Position numbers and translations under genes: made by a program
Assembly (NCBI RefSeq): GCF_002443255.2
Contig: NW_019211458.1
Span: forward strand, 9,825,364-9,889,363
From: Varroa destructor
Taxonomy: Eukaryota; Arthropoda; Arachnida; Mesostigmata; Varroidae
Direction: 5' to 3'
DNA: 64,000 bases
In this document: positions 39,001 to 49,216 of the stretch, piece after piece
Position numbering within the stretch: the stretch's first letter is position 1
How the letters are laid out: each line of letters opens with the position of its first letter
Notes under the pieces: model-generated
Databases searched by the model: none
The model's input: the letters and a program-made list of their open reading frames with translations, nothing else
Told to the model about the DNA's origin: nothing

Positions 39001-39630
39001 TCAGAATCGTTTTCCAATATTGATTCCTGCCACCCGACTGGCTTTGCTGCGACCGACTCTGCATGGCGATACAGAGGGCAGTAGCAAACGAAATACAGAC
39101 AGAAATCGCGTATGGCCTAACAAAGCAACAAGCTATGTCCACTTATTTATCAAATATTAAAACAGAACAAAACAATACGAAGATGGCTCGTAGAGACATG
39201 CGCTCCAAAATAAAAATGTAACTAAACGGTGCCTAGCAAAATGCTTTTTCATCATTGTACTTTCCCTGAGGTTGCACCCTGACCAATGATAATAGCAAAA
39301 ATAAGGCTATCAAAACAGATGAAAGTGATATAGATCAAAGGAGATAGATAGACATCTATCGATTTGGTTGAGGGAAGATTTAGCAAAGTTACTGACGAAA
39401 TCCATACCTTGTGCTAATACCTTCTATTTTTATTTACCTTATTTTGGTTGACTCAGCGACATATTTGCCGCAGCCGAATACTATGATACTTTCAATCGAG
39501 ATGTTGATCTCAATCAATAGTGGTCTTGAGAGCTATTGGTTTAGCGGCTCAATATACTGAGCTTCGAAGTGGATAGAAGATCACGTACTAAATAGCCTCC
39601 ACTAAGGTAATAGTGATTTAAGTTAAATGT
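36041..39630. other. AT-rich anonymous sequence
   Basis: Minus-strand frame 35,969-36,370 overlaps the LINE tail antisense and is not supported as a gene. From 36.9 to 38.4 kb frames are very short and A/T runs abundant, with a notably AT-rich stretch at 38,170-38,245. An imperfect inverted repeat with GTCGTGGCC/GGCCACGAC arms lies at about 36,470-36,510. Confidence 0.5.
38599..38621. repeat. (GT)n microsatellite
   Basis: A GT dinucleotide run of about 22 bases with one C interruption (GTGTGCGTGTG). Confidence 0.9.
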
Positions 39631-39633
39631 ATC

Positions 39634-39930
39634 TCAATTGTAATATCCAGCAGCTATATCTATTACTTTGAAATCCTTACAGCTGTGCGCTTGTGATTCG
39701 AGTTGCTCTATATTATGATGCCCAATTTTGTTATTTATGGCTTGTTTGCGAGAGTCGATGATTAGATACGTGATACCACCTATCGCCCTCTTTAGGGCAT
39801 GGAAGCGGTCAAAACCATACGGGCTTAGATTTGTAGTTTATGGAAGCTGAAGTTATGGCTTGGTTTTGTTTTGCATGAGCATTGTTGTGGACAAGCACGG
39901 TGTGTACACCGTCATCTGCTACGATTATTT
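39634..39930 (-). mobile_element. Mariner-like transposase remnant B, copy 2 (C-terminal end)
   Basis: On the minus strand DGVHTVLVHNNAHAKQN (about 39,870-39,920) resembles the DNARPH block, with N where the second catalytic D is expected. After one frameshift NLSPYGFDRFHALKRAIGGI matches the SPDLSPYDF block of copy 1; the protein run FHALKRA is identical, and the DNA around AGGGCATGGA is nearly so. The frame then stays open for about 50 more codons to a stop at 39,634-39,636, ending CKDFKVIDIAAGYYN, where family members end with a CID...GDYFE-like tail. It is a 5'-truncated or decayed copy, followed directly on its right by SINE copy 3. Confidence 0.65.
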
Positions 39931-40038
39931 AGCTAAGATTATTTAAGAATTCATTTCATTAAAGGACATCAGAAACATCCCTGATATCTGATATTATGAG
40001 TATAAGATTCAGCTTTCGCCCGAATCTATTCCGTATTG

Positions 40039-40190
40039 CGTGTTTTACGTCCCATATCGCCGTTAAGCATTTCATTAAACGACTGGCTGGCTCCCAGCAC
40101 GAAATCAAGTCTACCTGTCTATGCCCTATGGGTTCGAACCTGAACCACAACGCGCCCCTAAGATTAGAAGCCAAACGTACGTTACCCTAT
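40039..40190 (-). mobile_element. tRNA-derived SINE, copy 3
   Basis: Reading the minus strand, a perfect box B (GGTTCGAACCC) lies at 40,130-40,140. A diverged A-box/anticodon part lies to its right (TTTGGCTTCTAATCTTAGGG, 40,153-40,172). The body follows to the left: GGCATAGACAGG, ACTTGATTTCGTGCTGGGAG, CCAGCCAGTCGTTTAATGAA, ATGCTTAACGGCGATATGGG and ACGTAAAACACG. This is the cleanest match to the shared body seen in copies 1, 2 and 4. The perfect box B could still support Pol III transcription, though box A is poor. It is not a functional tRNA: the cloverleaf stems do not close. Confidence 0.8.
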
Positions 40191-41375
40191 CCAGTAGTGC
40201 CCGCAAAATGATTTTTTTTTCTGTTTGACGCCATTTTCTCTGCCGATTCTTCTGTGGTGGATGGCACAAGCTAGTCCATGTTCTGTCTATGGCAACGCTG
40301 TAATGTAGGTGAACTTGTCGCGGGTAACAGCTGCAAATTGTTTCTACGGGCACTTCTATTTCTTCTATCCACGTCATCACGTAAGTCATACGAGTTTTGC
40401 TTTCAATTCTCACGTTGAAATTTTACAAACACACGCGTCTGAATAAGTCGACAGAAGGTACATAACGTACGGCTCTGTTTTGCTCGAAAGTTTCCACAGT
40501 AACGCGTTCTTTCGATTAAACTTCTTTGCGTCCTTAAACGTTTAGAGCAATAAAAAACCACCGTTTGTTGCAGTCTTTGATTGATTTCGGCAGTCCTCTA
40601 ACTGCCTAGAAGTAGACACTGATTAAGTATTGATTTTGAACGTTAAACAATGTCTTTATCTTTAAAATTCTCTCATAGATACCAGTCAACTTAACGTTGT
40701 AGCATAGCGAAAGACTTACCACCAGTTCTCGTCTACTAGCGATCTGTAGTTTCAATATTATTAAAATTCTTAAACCGGAGGAGCTAGTAATTTTATCGTA
40801 CATTATTAAATCTGAATTTTTCATAAGAGCCCACCTCCAGTGGACCATATTGAGGGGTACCGTGGCCTGGGTGGCTAATGTGAACCCCCTACAAATACGT
40901 GTTTATGGTAACTATGAACAAACAAAACTTATGTCATAGAATGTTTTACTACTACGGAGGATTGTAAATCAGAAAAAAATTACGATATAAAAGGCCAATG
41001 TACTAAGAGAAGCTACTTGCCTAATTATTATACTGCTTCCCAGCTTCCTTGGGAAAGTGCTAGGTAAATTCGGTGAAGTCCAATTTGGTCAGCTTGCTCT
41101 TGTTGTCATATCAAAAAAAACGATTCTAGGCGTTTATTTACATAGAAGGAACAGCTGAGTTGCCACGTTGGATTTTAGTTTTGTATTGTAGGTAGTAAAG
41201 CACTAAATATTCACGCCGTCCATCGTAGCCCCATTATTAGCCAAATCAGCTCACTCTTAAAAGATCATCAGATCACAGAAAATCAAAGAAACACTAAGTC
41301 TCCTCATAATGTCCTGCCAACCCAGCCAGCACGGCAGTATAACCAACAAATCGTTCTTTCAGAACAACACAGAAA
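40191..41375. other. Anonymous sequence, no gene recognised
   Basis: Minus-strand frames at 40,126-40,413 (95 codons, partly over the SINE) and 40,606-40,848 have no motif. Nothing else stands out. Confidence 0.5.
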
Positions 41376-41379
41376 TTGA

Positions 41380-41865
41380 ATGGAAACTCGTGTTCGAGAC
41401 TCGAAGATATGTGGGGTTAGTGGGGTGGCCAGGTGCAACTATGCGACGAACAACTACCACGCAGCTAAGCGTCGTAGCTTTTTAACCGAGGGCTACAACT
41501 CCTGTAGCTTTATAACTTTAACGGTGTACCGGAAGACGTTCGGTGCGGATGGCAATTCGTCTAACTTAATTTCACTAGCGCCAACTTATCTCAACGAAAG
41601 TGGCATCACAAGTGGCGTCATCATGATTTCAATTGCTTTAGCAGCAACGAAAACAACGTCTTTTTTTTCTCGATGTTTGTCAAGACAAGCCCGATTATTT
41701 CTAACCTGTAGCTGTCATGCTAAAGCACTTTTACTTGGGACTCTCCAATTCAACTGGCGGCACTTCGATTTCCGTTGTCGGTCGTCTGTTGAAGTTTACC
41801 ACTACAGATATTTAATCAGGACGAGATTGCCAGTCGTCTACTTGATAATTTGGGTATTGTCTTGA
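41380..41865 (+). other. Unidentified 161-codon open frame
   Basis: An ATG-started frame is preceded by an AT-rich leader. The product has no signal peptide at its start; a moderately hydrophobic stretch occurs in the middle (GVIMISIALAA), and it is fairly rich in Cys, Arg and Ser. No domain is recognised. Its last 50 bases overlap the end of the minus-strand frame at 41,816-42,463. A frame this long is expected only about 0.2 times by chance in DNA of this composition, so it deserves a check but cannot be named. Confidence 0.2.
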
Positions 41866-42463
41866 AGAAACGTATTGCTAAGTGCAGCTGATGTTGATTT
41901 ATTTTACTCTTCAAATAAAAACCAGAAGCATCGATACTTATAGCAGCTATAGAGATATGATACGCTCTACTAAAACGGCAAGTTTCAATGCATACATCAT
42001 TCTGAATTAAGCTGACTACAAACAATTGATCGTGTCTGTAGTACCTGAAATTGTCGACAATTACCCACTGTTCATATTGTCTAACGAAGTTGAATGACGA
42101 TTTTGACCCAATTTGAGTTGCTGTCAACTGTAAAATAAATCTAAGATTATACGGCTCACCAAAGGCATAGAGGGCACTTGCATTCCCTAAATACGCGCGT
42201 TGATATCTAAATGTACGAGTGGCCTTTGTGTGTACTACATACATCATGTATATGTAATAATAATAATACACTGGCACTCTGACATATGTATATATATATA
42301 GGATTTTGCTGTTATTATCGTCACCTTCGTAGAGTAATGAGGTTAGTCTTGGGATTTTAGAAAAAAGTCGAGGAATTGGAAAGTGCCCAAGAGGCTTTTG
42401 GGAACTGGGTGTAAATGCAGGCGCGACTAATCCTGAAAACATGCCAGTTTGAAGAATATGCAC
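41816..42463 (-). other. Unidentified long open frame, the longest in AT-rich DNA here
   Basis: The minus strand is open for about 225 codons, from a stop near 42,490 to the stop at 41,816-41,818. The first ATG is at 42,442-42,440, giving 208 codons; an upstream GTG in frame lies at 42,463. The product contains a tyrosine run (VYYYYYIY) encoded by a TAA/TA microsatellite at about 42,256-42,300, has no signal peptide, and shows no motif I recognise. For random sequence of this base content, such a length is expected about 0.01 times per window, although the microsatellite makes the estimate too strict. It may be a real exon, an eroded mobile-element gene, or a chance frame carried by low-complexity DNA. 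Confidence 0.25.
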
Positions 42464-44135
42464 GAAACCACGATGTAAACGTCGAATGGACCCTCAGGAA
42501 GGAACTTCATCTACCAGAGTATATTATGCATGTTTCTAATTGAATGTTTATTAATACAACTTTAGTTATTAAGTACTATTTAGAACAGTTAGAGTATTCA
42601 ACGGCTAACGACCATATATAGTTGGACTCATATTGGGTTATCACAAGACACTATTAGCAGCTCTTAACATCCACATTAAGACTTTTCTGCATCATACGTA
42701 ATTATGGCAACGGCATACTAGGTTAGGTTATCTACATTTTGATTCTCCAAAATTTGATTTTCAGCCATAGATCAAATTATTTCAATTCTTAATAATACCA
42801 AACCATGAAATGGGTTTTGGCTAGTGTTATTGATACGCTATCTATCCGTATTCGAAATGGCCTCACCGTAATCCGGGTTGAGAGCATGCGAAAGAGTGAT
42901 GGCTTGTTGTTTCATATTTATAAGATGTAGTAAAAAATCTTGAAATTGGCAAATACGTCCATATATAGAGAAAAGTGGTGTATGTCTGTTAGCCATATAT
43001 ATATATATATATACCTATGGCTAAGGTTTTGGCGAATGAAGATGTTATCTTTATTTCACTTGACTTGATACACAGCCCTATGTTTTTTTGCCGCTGTGCA
43101 TAAAGAAGTCCCTACTGCGTTCTCGACGAATTTCTTACTACGAGTGCTATCATTATAACGCGTACAGATGGCCATAAGATTTCGACGTTAGCGCACACAG
43201 GCACATCTGTGTCCATATGCTTTTACCAATAGAGGCTAACTTTCAGTTCTCGACCCTTCATGAAGTGATAGGCCCACTGGGCAATTGCTGCAATCTGATC
43301 GAACACCGCCATGTGTAATTTACAGCGGATATTCACGATAGAAGGTGGTCCTACAGTTAATAAAAAGAAGTAGATTTCTAGTGGAAAGAAAGGTAAGTTT
43401 GTTTTCAATCGAATCTCAAGACGAATATCAGGACATGTTCATAACTCTATAGTGAAGTTATCCCTAATTATGTGAACAGCACAGGCTTCTCAAAAATCAG
43501 GTGTAGACAAGTTATTGAAACTATTCAGCTACACTGAAAACAAAAGAAATTTGAAAAACCTTAGTAGTAAGAGCGTCAACATTTAAAAGAGTAACATAGG
43601 GTGAAATGGATAACCGAAAGAAGATAATGAACAATCGAGCTCATAACGTGACACATATGCCACAATGTGTAGCACATGTAGCGAAGTTCTCCCATGCATC
43701 CATTTCATCCGATTAATACGTTGCATGCTTTGAGATATTTTTTGATGTCTTATAATGATGCTTCATTTAAGTGCAATTATATTCAGCGGCCTGCAAGCAT
43801 GCATAGGACAACGATGTCAACAAGAACAGGATGCAATCCTGGAGAACTTAGTAACCGTTGACGATCGTCTTAAGGACGATTAATGAATCATCATTTTTGG
43901 GAGGCAGAACGATGCAAGCATGCTAGTAACCGTTAAAAGCGTTAGCTCAATATGTTGTACGTATGCACAATTGTCATTTTACTTGTTTCGGAGTTGTACT
44001 TTACTTTTAAGTCTACTTTTGCTTTTTCCCTGTATTCTGTCTGCATCCTTTTTCCACCTGAAAGGTTGTGCAGGAGACGCCGGCAGGCTGTTTCTCCGAG
44101 TAGGACGTGTGTGACGAGGCCAGCGTAACGCTGTT
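42464..44135. other. Anonymous sequence with local duplications
   Basis: No gene is recognised. Short direct repeats cluster at 43,792-43,934: TGCAAGCATGC twice (43,792 and 43,913), GATGCAA twice and TAGTAACCGTT twice (43,849 and 43,924). They may be traces of local duplication. Confidence 0.45.
42993..43013. repeat. (TA)n microsatellite
   Basis: About 20 bases of pure TA repeat, flanked by AGCC and CCTATGGCT (GCCATA/TATGGC arms). Confidence 0.9.
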
Positions 44136-44139
44136 TCAT

Positions 44140-45420
44140 TTAAACATCGCTAGCGAAGAAACGAGCAGCGAACGGGCCATCTTTCGCTGACAACCCGCCA
44201 GCGAAATCGTACATGTACGATTCTTCATTTCCCCCGCTTACTTTCGGCTTTCGTCCTTTACCTTGGATACCTCCCACGGCCTGTTGCCTGGAGCCATATC
44301 CGTTGCGCGGAAATGCCGCTAAAAGAGAACGGCCAGCTACAGAAGCCGAAGCACGAAGCAGAAGTGGAAGAAAGGAGAAGAGCAAACCTTCGTTGCCGCC
44401 TCTACACAGCCCCCCACACTTCTTGGTACACTCGTTTTAACATCTTTGCTGCTGTACCCCTCTTACGCGTACCCAACGTTTCTAGGACTCTCGTCTCGTC
44501 GTCTTTGCTCGCTCGCCTCTCTTTCACTCACTTTCTCCGTCTCTCTCCTCGAAGCAAACAGATCGCTACAGGGGGAGGCCTGCGCCATCGTTGTCCCCAC
44601 GGCCACCGCGAGCAGCAGCAGCTGTAGCCTCACCAGTGCCACGAGCTGCCAGCAAGGAGCGATGGATAGAAACCAACGAGGTGGAACAAAAACACAAACC
44701 AGCAGCCGCAGTACAAGGCCGAGCGGAAGGCGGAGCGTTCGATAGCGGTAGCGGTCAGGAAAGCAACCAGCCGCCATGCAGTTTGTCGGTTGCTTTTCGT
44801 CTCCACCTCCACCAGCTTCGAGCTTTATATCGAAGTACACAAGCAGGCGAAGCAGGCACCCAGCGACACAGGCAACGCCATCGGAAAAAACGAGAGAGCG
44901 GGAAAACAGAGAAGAGAGGAACCAGAAGCGAATGCAACGAACGGATGGGAATGGACTCGAACGAACGAAAACGAAGAAGCAGCGAAGAGACGAGGAAAGA
45001 AAGCGGGTGGAGGAGATGGAGACGACAACGTTGTATGTACAGGTTGGCAGCTGCTACTTCAGCCTCACATAATGCTAGAACTAGTGGTCTAGGGAACAGC
45101 TCACTAGCGATTGAACCAAGAGAGCTATGTGGGAATCTGGGTAAACGAAGCGCAGACTTCTTGACGGCCTGGCTCTATGCCGGCAACTGCTATTTCAAGG
45201 TTCCATACCGCAGCGATGGCATTGCATGTACGTCGCTGGAAACAGATGCTCACATCGTTTACCGACCACTAGCGGCGGTAATGGCCACCGTCCTAGTGGT
45301 CTATAGGCCTGAGTTAGCTGATGTGCCTGCTGTAACCCCGCCGACTGTCTACCTCCATGTGTTTCTTGATTTAGCAATAACAGTAGCAGTGGTCGCAGCG
45401 CGGTAACGGCCGCCTGCTAG
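44140..45420. promoter_or_regulatory. CpG-rich, purine-rich island; candidate promoter and 5' exon
   Basis: This is the strongest compositional feature of the window. Over about 1.3 kb GC and CpG are high and several frames on both strands remain open at once. The longest is on the plus strand (44,591-45,406, 271 codons from a TTG; the first in-frame ATG encodes MGMDSNERKRR near 44,945). Its product is low-complexity (Arg, Glu, Ser, Ala) up to about 45,040 and unlike any domain I know. The plus strand is purine-rich at 44,880-45,030 (GAGAGCGGGAAAACAGAGAA). Simultaneous opening of opposite frames argues that composition, not coding, causes the length. In many arthropods such islands are promoters with long GC-rich 5' exons; the direction of transcription is undecided. 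An imperfect inverted repeat (GACCACTAG/CTAGTGGTC) lies at 45,264-45,301. Confidence 0.4.
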
Positions 45421-45842
45421 TACACAGACAGCTTCGTCCTGAGTCAAGGACCAATGATCTCTGTTGCGAAAACATCTTTAGGTAGAAGGAGACAGGAAAT
45501 TAGGAATCTCATTTTGACTATTGCCTGCTTTATGTGGCTAATACATTTTGGAATACTGAATTTCCGTGAACAGAGTCATACGTTGCGTGCAAATTTGGTG
45601 ACGAAGCATGCAAGAATGGAACGAATTGCAAATGAAAGCGTTTGAACGTCGAAAAGTAAAAATATAGGTCATTGTAGAGCAAGCCAGTTGGGCACAAATG
45701 TTTTGTCTAATTGGCCAGCTTTACGAGAAATTAAATTTACAGGGTAATCCATTCAGATTTAAAATTTTGCTTATAACTTGTTGTTAAAAATGTACATAAA
45801 CAAGAACAAGAGTTTAAACAATTTTCTGTTAAAAATTTTGAT
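45421..45842. other. Anonymous sequence
   Basis: A 63-codon plus frame (ATG at 45,454) is seen; it has a hydrophobic stretch (IACFMWLIHFGIL) but no recognisable identity. The rest is AT-rich. Confidence 0.4.
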
Positions 45843-45879
45843 AATTCTAACGAACATTTATCTAATGTTCGTTAGAATT
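45843..45879. repeat. Perfect 16-bp inverted repeat, 5-nt loop
   Basis: AATTCTAACGAACATT (45,843-45,858), loop TATCT, then the exact complement AATGTTCGTTAGAATT (45,864-45,879). Arm and loop lengths are like those of the hairpin at 19,511, but the sequence differs. No gene or recognisable element ends are adjacent. Confidence 0.95.
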
Positions 45880-47055
45880 TTCCAAATAAGGTATATCTAT
45901 ACTTTCAGGTTTATCATGAAGCGACGTTTCCAATCTTATCTAGAAAACTAACTGAATGTGTGTAAAGAGACCTCCTATGTTGCCGTCTGACCCGACATGA
46001 ATTCATAGTACATAGCTTACACGCAAACTTCCGTCCGTATTCCATTCCTACTGGTAACTTAATGTTAGTTAAATATAATTTTCTTTTTTATTTGAGAGCT
46101 CTAACTAGCTTCGACAATCTGCCTGTTCAATGTCTCATCTTAATCCCGGGGTATGTACTTATACCGAAATTGATATTAGGTTCTTCTTTAAGTCGATTTC
46201 TCACGAGCAATATGCTTTGCCTATCGGCCGTATGTTGCAGCGGTAAAGTAGTCTTACTACTCTGTTGTAAGTTGTCCTACAACTTCCGTAATAGTCGCCT
46301 TTAACACGAAGCAACTTCCGACAGATCATTCAACTAGCAGCTAATTTATATAAATAGTAAGCACTTTTTCAAAAAATCCAAGCGATGGTAGGTGTAAACG
46401 TATTGTGGTATTCTATAAAACACAGCATAGACCGCATATTATACGACGCAAACTCAATGCACTAGTACAGATTCAACACCCCAGAGAAAGACGGCGCAGT
46501 AGATAGTTTCTTCTTATTTCTTGGTTTTGCCTGTTTTTAGTTTTGATATCGATACCCGCGCGTTGACGTTCTCTTCCTTTTATCGCATGCAATTGTATGC
46601 AATAGTAATTATCCAAACAGATACATTAATAAAAACTAAACATCCCTGCCACCTTTAATGATGAAGGTGATCCAGGCACTGATCGTACCTCAAAACAACG
46701 ACATATGACAGTTTTGAATGTGACAAAACAGACGTCTATGCCTTTTATAAGTCGTAGTCGCTAAACAAATTCTAACGAGCCCCATTTTCCAATCGTATTT
46801 CAATTTCAACAGGAGATATAACCTTGGGAGGCTGTTTAAAAGGTTTATCTAGCTACGTTTATACCGATTATCTAGCTGAGAACAAATGATCTATTTTAAA
46901 ATTGTCTGGCAGTCTTGCAGCTATAATTAGCCGTAGGCCATTTTTTGTCACAATAGGCGGTAAACAGATTGGTTTTGTTATTTGATCTATACGTAGGGCT
47001 GAAGGGCTAGAAAGCTTATATGGTACCGTGTTGATTTCATTTGAACTATATAGGG
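45880..47055. other. Anonymous sequence, no gene recognised
   Basis: An 80-codon plus frame at 46,062-46,304, with hydrophobic patches, is the longest; it carries no motif and could be chance. The rest is AT-rich. Confidence 0.5.
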
Positions 47056-47059
47056 ATGT

Positions 47060-48300
47060 CTAGCGTGCGTTGCTGTGCATATGCAACCCTACTACATATG
47101 ATGCCTTACATACAAGTATATCTTTCGTGGTCGAATCATGCGCTTTTGATATGAAACAGCGTAGAGAGCTGTGTAATTGTCCCGTTCGTGCTTACTTCGT
47201 TGCAACTGAAAAGCAGAACTGGCAAACGAGGCCACTCCTATTCTTCCTGATCGGGGCCCTCAAAGCCGCCCACGCCTACCTCGTCCTTTTTTCCGCCTGC
47301 CAAACCGATTTTGCGTCACAGCAGACGTGCTCGTAGTTTAAATTGTGTCAAGTACTTGTTGTCGCTGTCACCCGCCGTGAACAAACAGTTTACCTGCTTC
47401 TTCTGCCTACCCGTTCGCAGAATCAACCAGCCAATCCCCGGGCGGCCGATGTAGGTGGCGTGCACGCCTCTTGTCTGCTTGTGCTACGTCAGGTAACAAT
47501 TGGTTCGTATAAGCAAGATCCTATCCGGTATCTTAGTTAAAACTGACCTATATGTTATGTTAGGTCAAAAGAACCCATACACAGATTTCATGTCAGATAG
47601 AGATAGGAAGGTTTTTCTCTGAAGAACCAGCTAACTCCCTGCTCGGTGCTAGTGGAGGTCTTGGTTTCTCCTAGCACCTTTCAGGAGAGGGTTTATCAGG
47701 GTTGGCCGCTAGTCGCTGCTTATTTTTGCCAAAGACGTCTGAGTCGTTACGTGATGATCGAGTCACGTTCACTATGCGGACAAGTCGACGAATGGCACAG
47801 ACGCGTTAACGAACTTTCTCGTTGTCCGTTTACTCTTTCATTTTCCGACTCCCTTCATGTACCCAGCTTCTACTCTCTGCGTTGCTCTGTGTTGCTCGCA
47901 AGCCAGCCTAATAACGCTTTCCCGTCAGTCGTTCAGGTGTAACACAGACAAGCACAGAAATTGTCGAAACGGCACCGGACTTTTCGCCGGATTTTTCGCG
48001 AGGGCTGGATCTTCTGTAGCAGGCGACATCAAGGTGAAGCTAGTTCTAGCAAGAAGGTAGACCGTTAAAGTAAAGCAACGTTAACCGCGATATTTCATTG
48101 CTGCTGTCGCTGTTGTGGGGAAAGCCATCGACGGCCAACGTCGCTGACCCTTTCTAAAAAGTTATGATTTTATGCAGATGAGATGGGTTCCACTCCTGTC
48201 ACCCAAAAATAACGCATAGGCAAAACGAATGGGAAGCCCTGTGTGCACCTGATGATGATGCTACCGCCGCCGCCGCCAAGGATTCGGCCGTCCGTTGCGC
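47060..48300. promoter_or_regulatory. Second CpG-richer island, candidate promoter or exons
   Basis: GC and CpG are raised, mainly at 47,160-47,500 and 47,640-48,150. Plus-strand frames follow one another: 47,070-47,336; 47,343-47,540 with a donor-like CAGGTAACA at about 47,490; 47,646-47,942; and an ATG-started one at 47,857-48,060 ending DIKVKLVLARR. None shows a known domain. Being about 1.7 kb downstream of the larger island, it could be part of the same transcription unit. That is inference from composition only. Confidence 0.3.
48250..48278. repeat. (GAT)n and (CCG)n triplet runs
   Basis: GATGATGATG (48,251-48,260) is followed by CTA and CCGCCGCCGCCGCC (48,264-48,277). On the minus strand the second run encodes GGGGG in a 67-codon frame of unknown meaning. 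Confidence 0.85.
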
Positions 48301-49165
48301 TGATATTGCAATACGTACTATGCAGTACAGCGACGGATTTATTTGCATATTTCCATAGTGACTTGACGCTCATTGGCTAGATATGGCACAGTATCGTGCT
48401 ACGGCAATCTGATTGAGCCGCAACTCAATACATGGGATGAGTCTCAGAAAGGACCATTTAAAGTTATAGACCTTGAATAGTACAGTTGGACACGCCACTA
48501 TCTCTCACGGGTCCGTTTAAAAATGCACTTTGCTATATGAAACTGTATCATATCACGAGGACGCGTTTCGCGAGATATGCCGCTCGAGTGACCTCAAAAT
48601 TATGGGGTTAATGATTACCCATTTCTTGTTATCAAGGACAAACGTAGATTTTGGTTTTTTGGTCAGTTGGTGTTTCTAACTCGATAAAAAACAAACACAA
48701 GTTTGGCATAGTTCCTAATGCATTTATAAATTTATTTTGATTGTGGCTACCAAAAAGGGTAGTTCGTGAACTTTTGGTTTTACGCTTGTTCGCCGGTGAA
48801 GGTTGATAAATTACTTCTGTTGATAATTATTTTCATGTACATGCAGAACTAAATATGCTAAAGTACAGCTTTAAAAATGTAAGTCCCATACGAAAAAAAA
48901 AATTAAAGATGACAATGAAACTTTTTCGACAGAACAAAAAGTTCTAGTATACCCTACGCAGACATCCATCGTACTAAGATAAACTGAAGCACTATAGTTT
49001 GTTTTTGCCTAGGACATTTTCTGTGTATCAATCATCAAAAAAAAAAAATGTTCTGAATCACATGAGGCAGGAACAAATTCCTAATTTCCTATCGGTGAAA
49101 CATGTTACGAAGAAATCTGCTATAAACTTCACTAGTGATTAATTACTGAAATAATACAATGTCAG
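48301..49165. other. AT-rich anonymous sequence
   Basis: Nothing was recognised; A runs occur at 48,893 and 49,037. Confidence 0.5.
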
Positions 49166-49216
49166 GCCCTTGTAGATTTCTGCTAAAGAATGATATTGCA
49201 GAAATCGCCTCAAGGC
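49166..49216. repeat. Imperfect hairpin, about 18-bp arms
   Basis: The core GATTTCTGC (49,175-49,183) pairs perfectly with GCAGAAATC (49,198-49,206) across a 14-nt loop. After a small internal loop, CCTTG (49,168-49,172) pairs with CAAGG (49,211-49,215). The size and mismatched stem look a little like a microRNA precursor, though it is shorter than usual. No evidence of expression can be seen from sequence. Confidence 0.7.

Noticed and set aside
44591..45406. 271-codon frame as a real protein gene
   Set aside because: It starts at TTG, is low-complexity in its first half, and lies in a GC-rich island where frames on both strands are open; reported only as part of the island.
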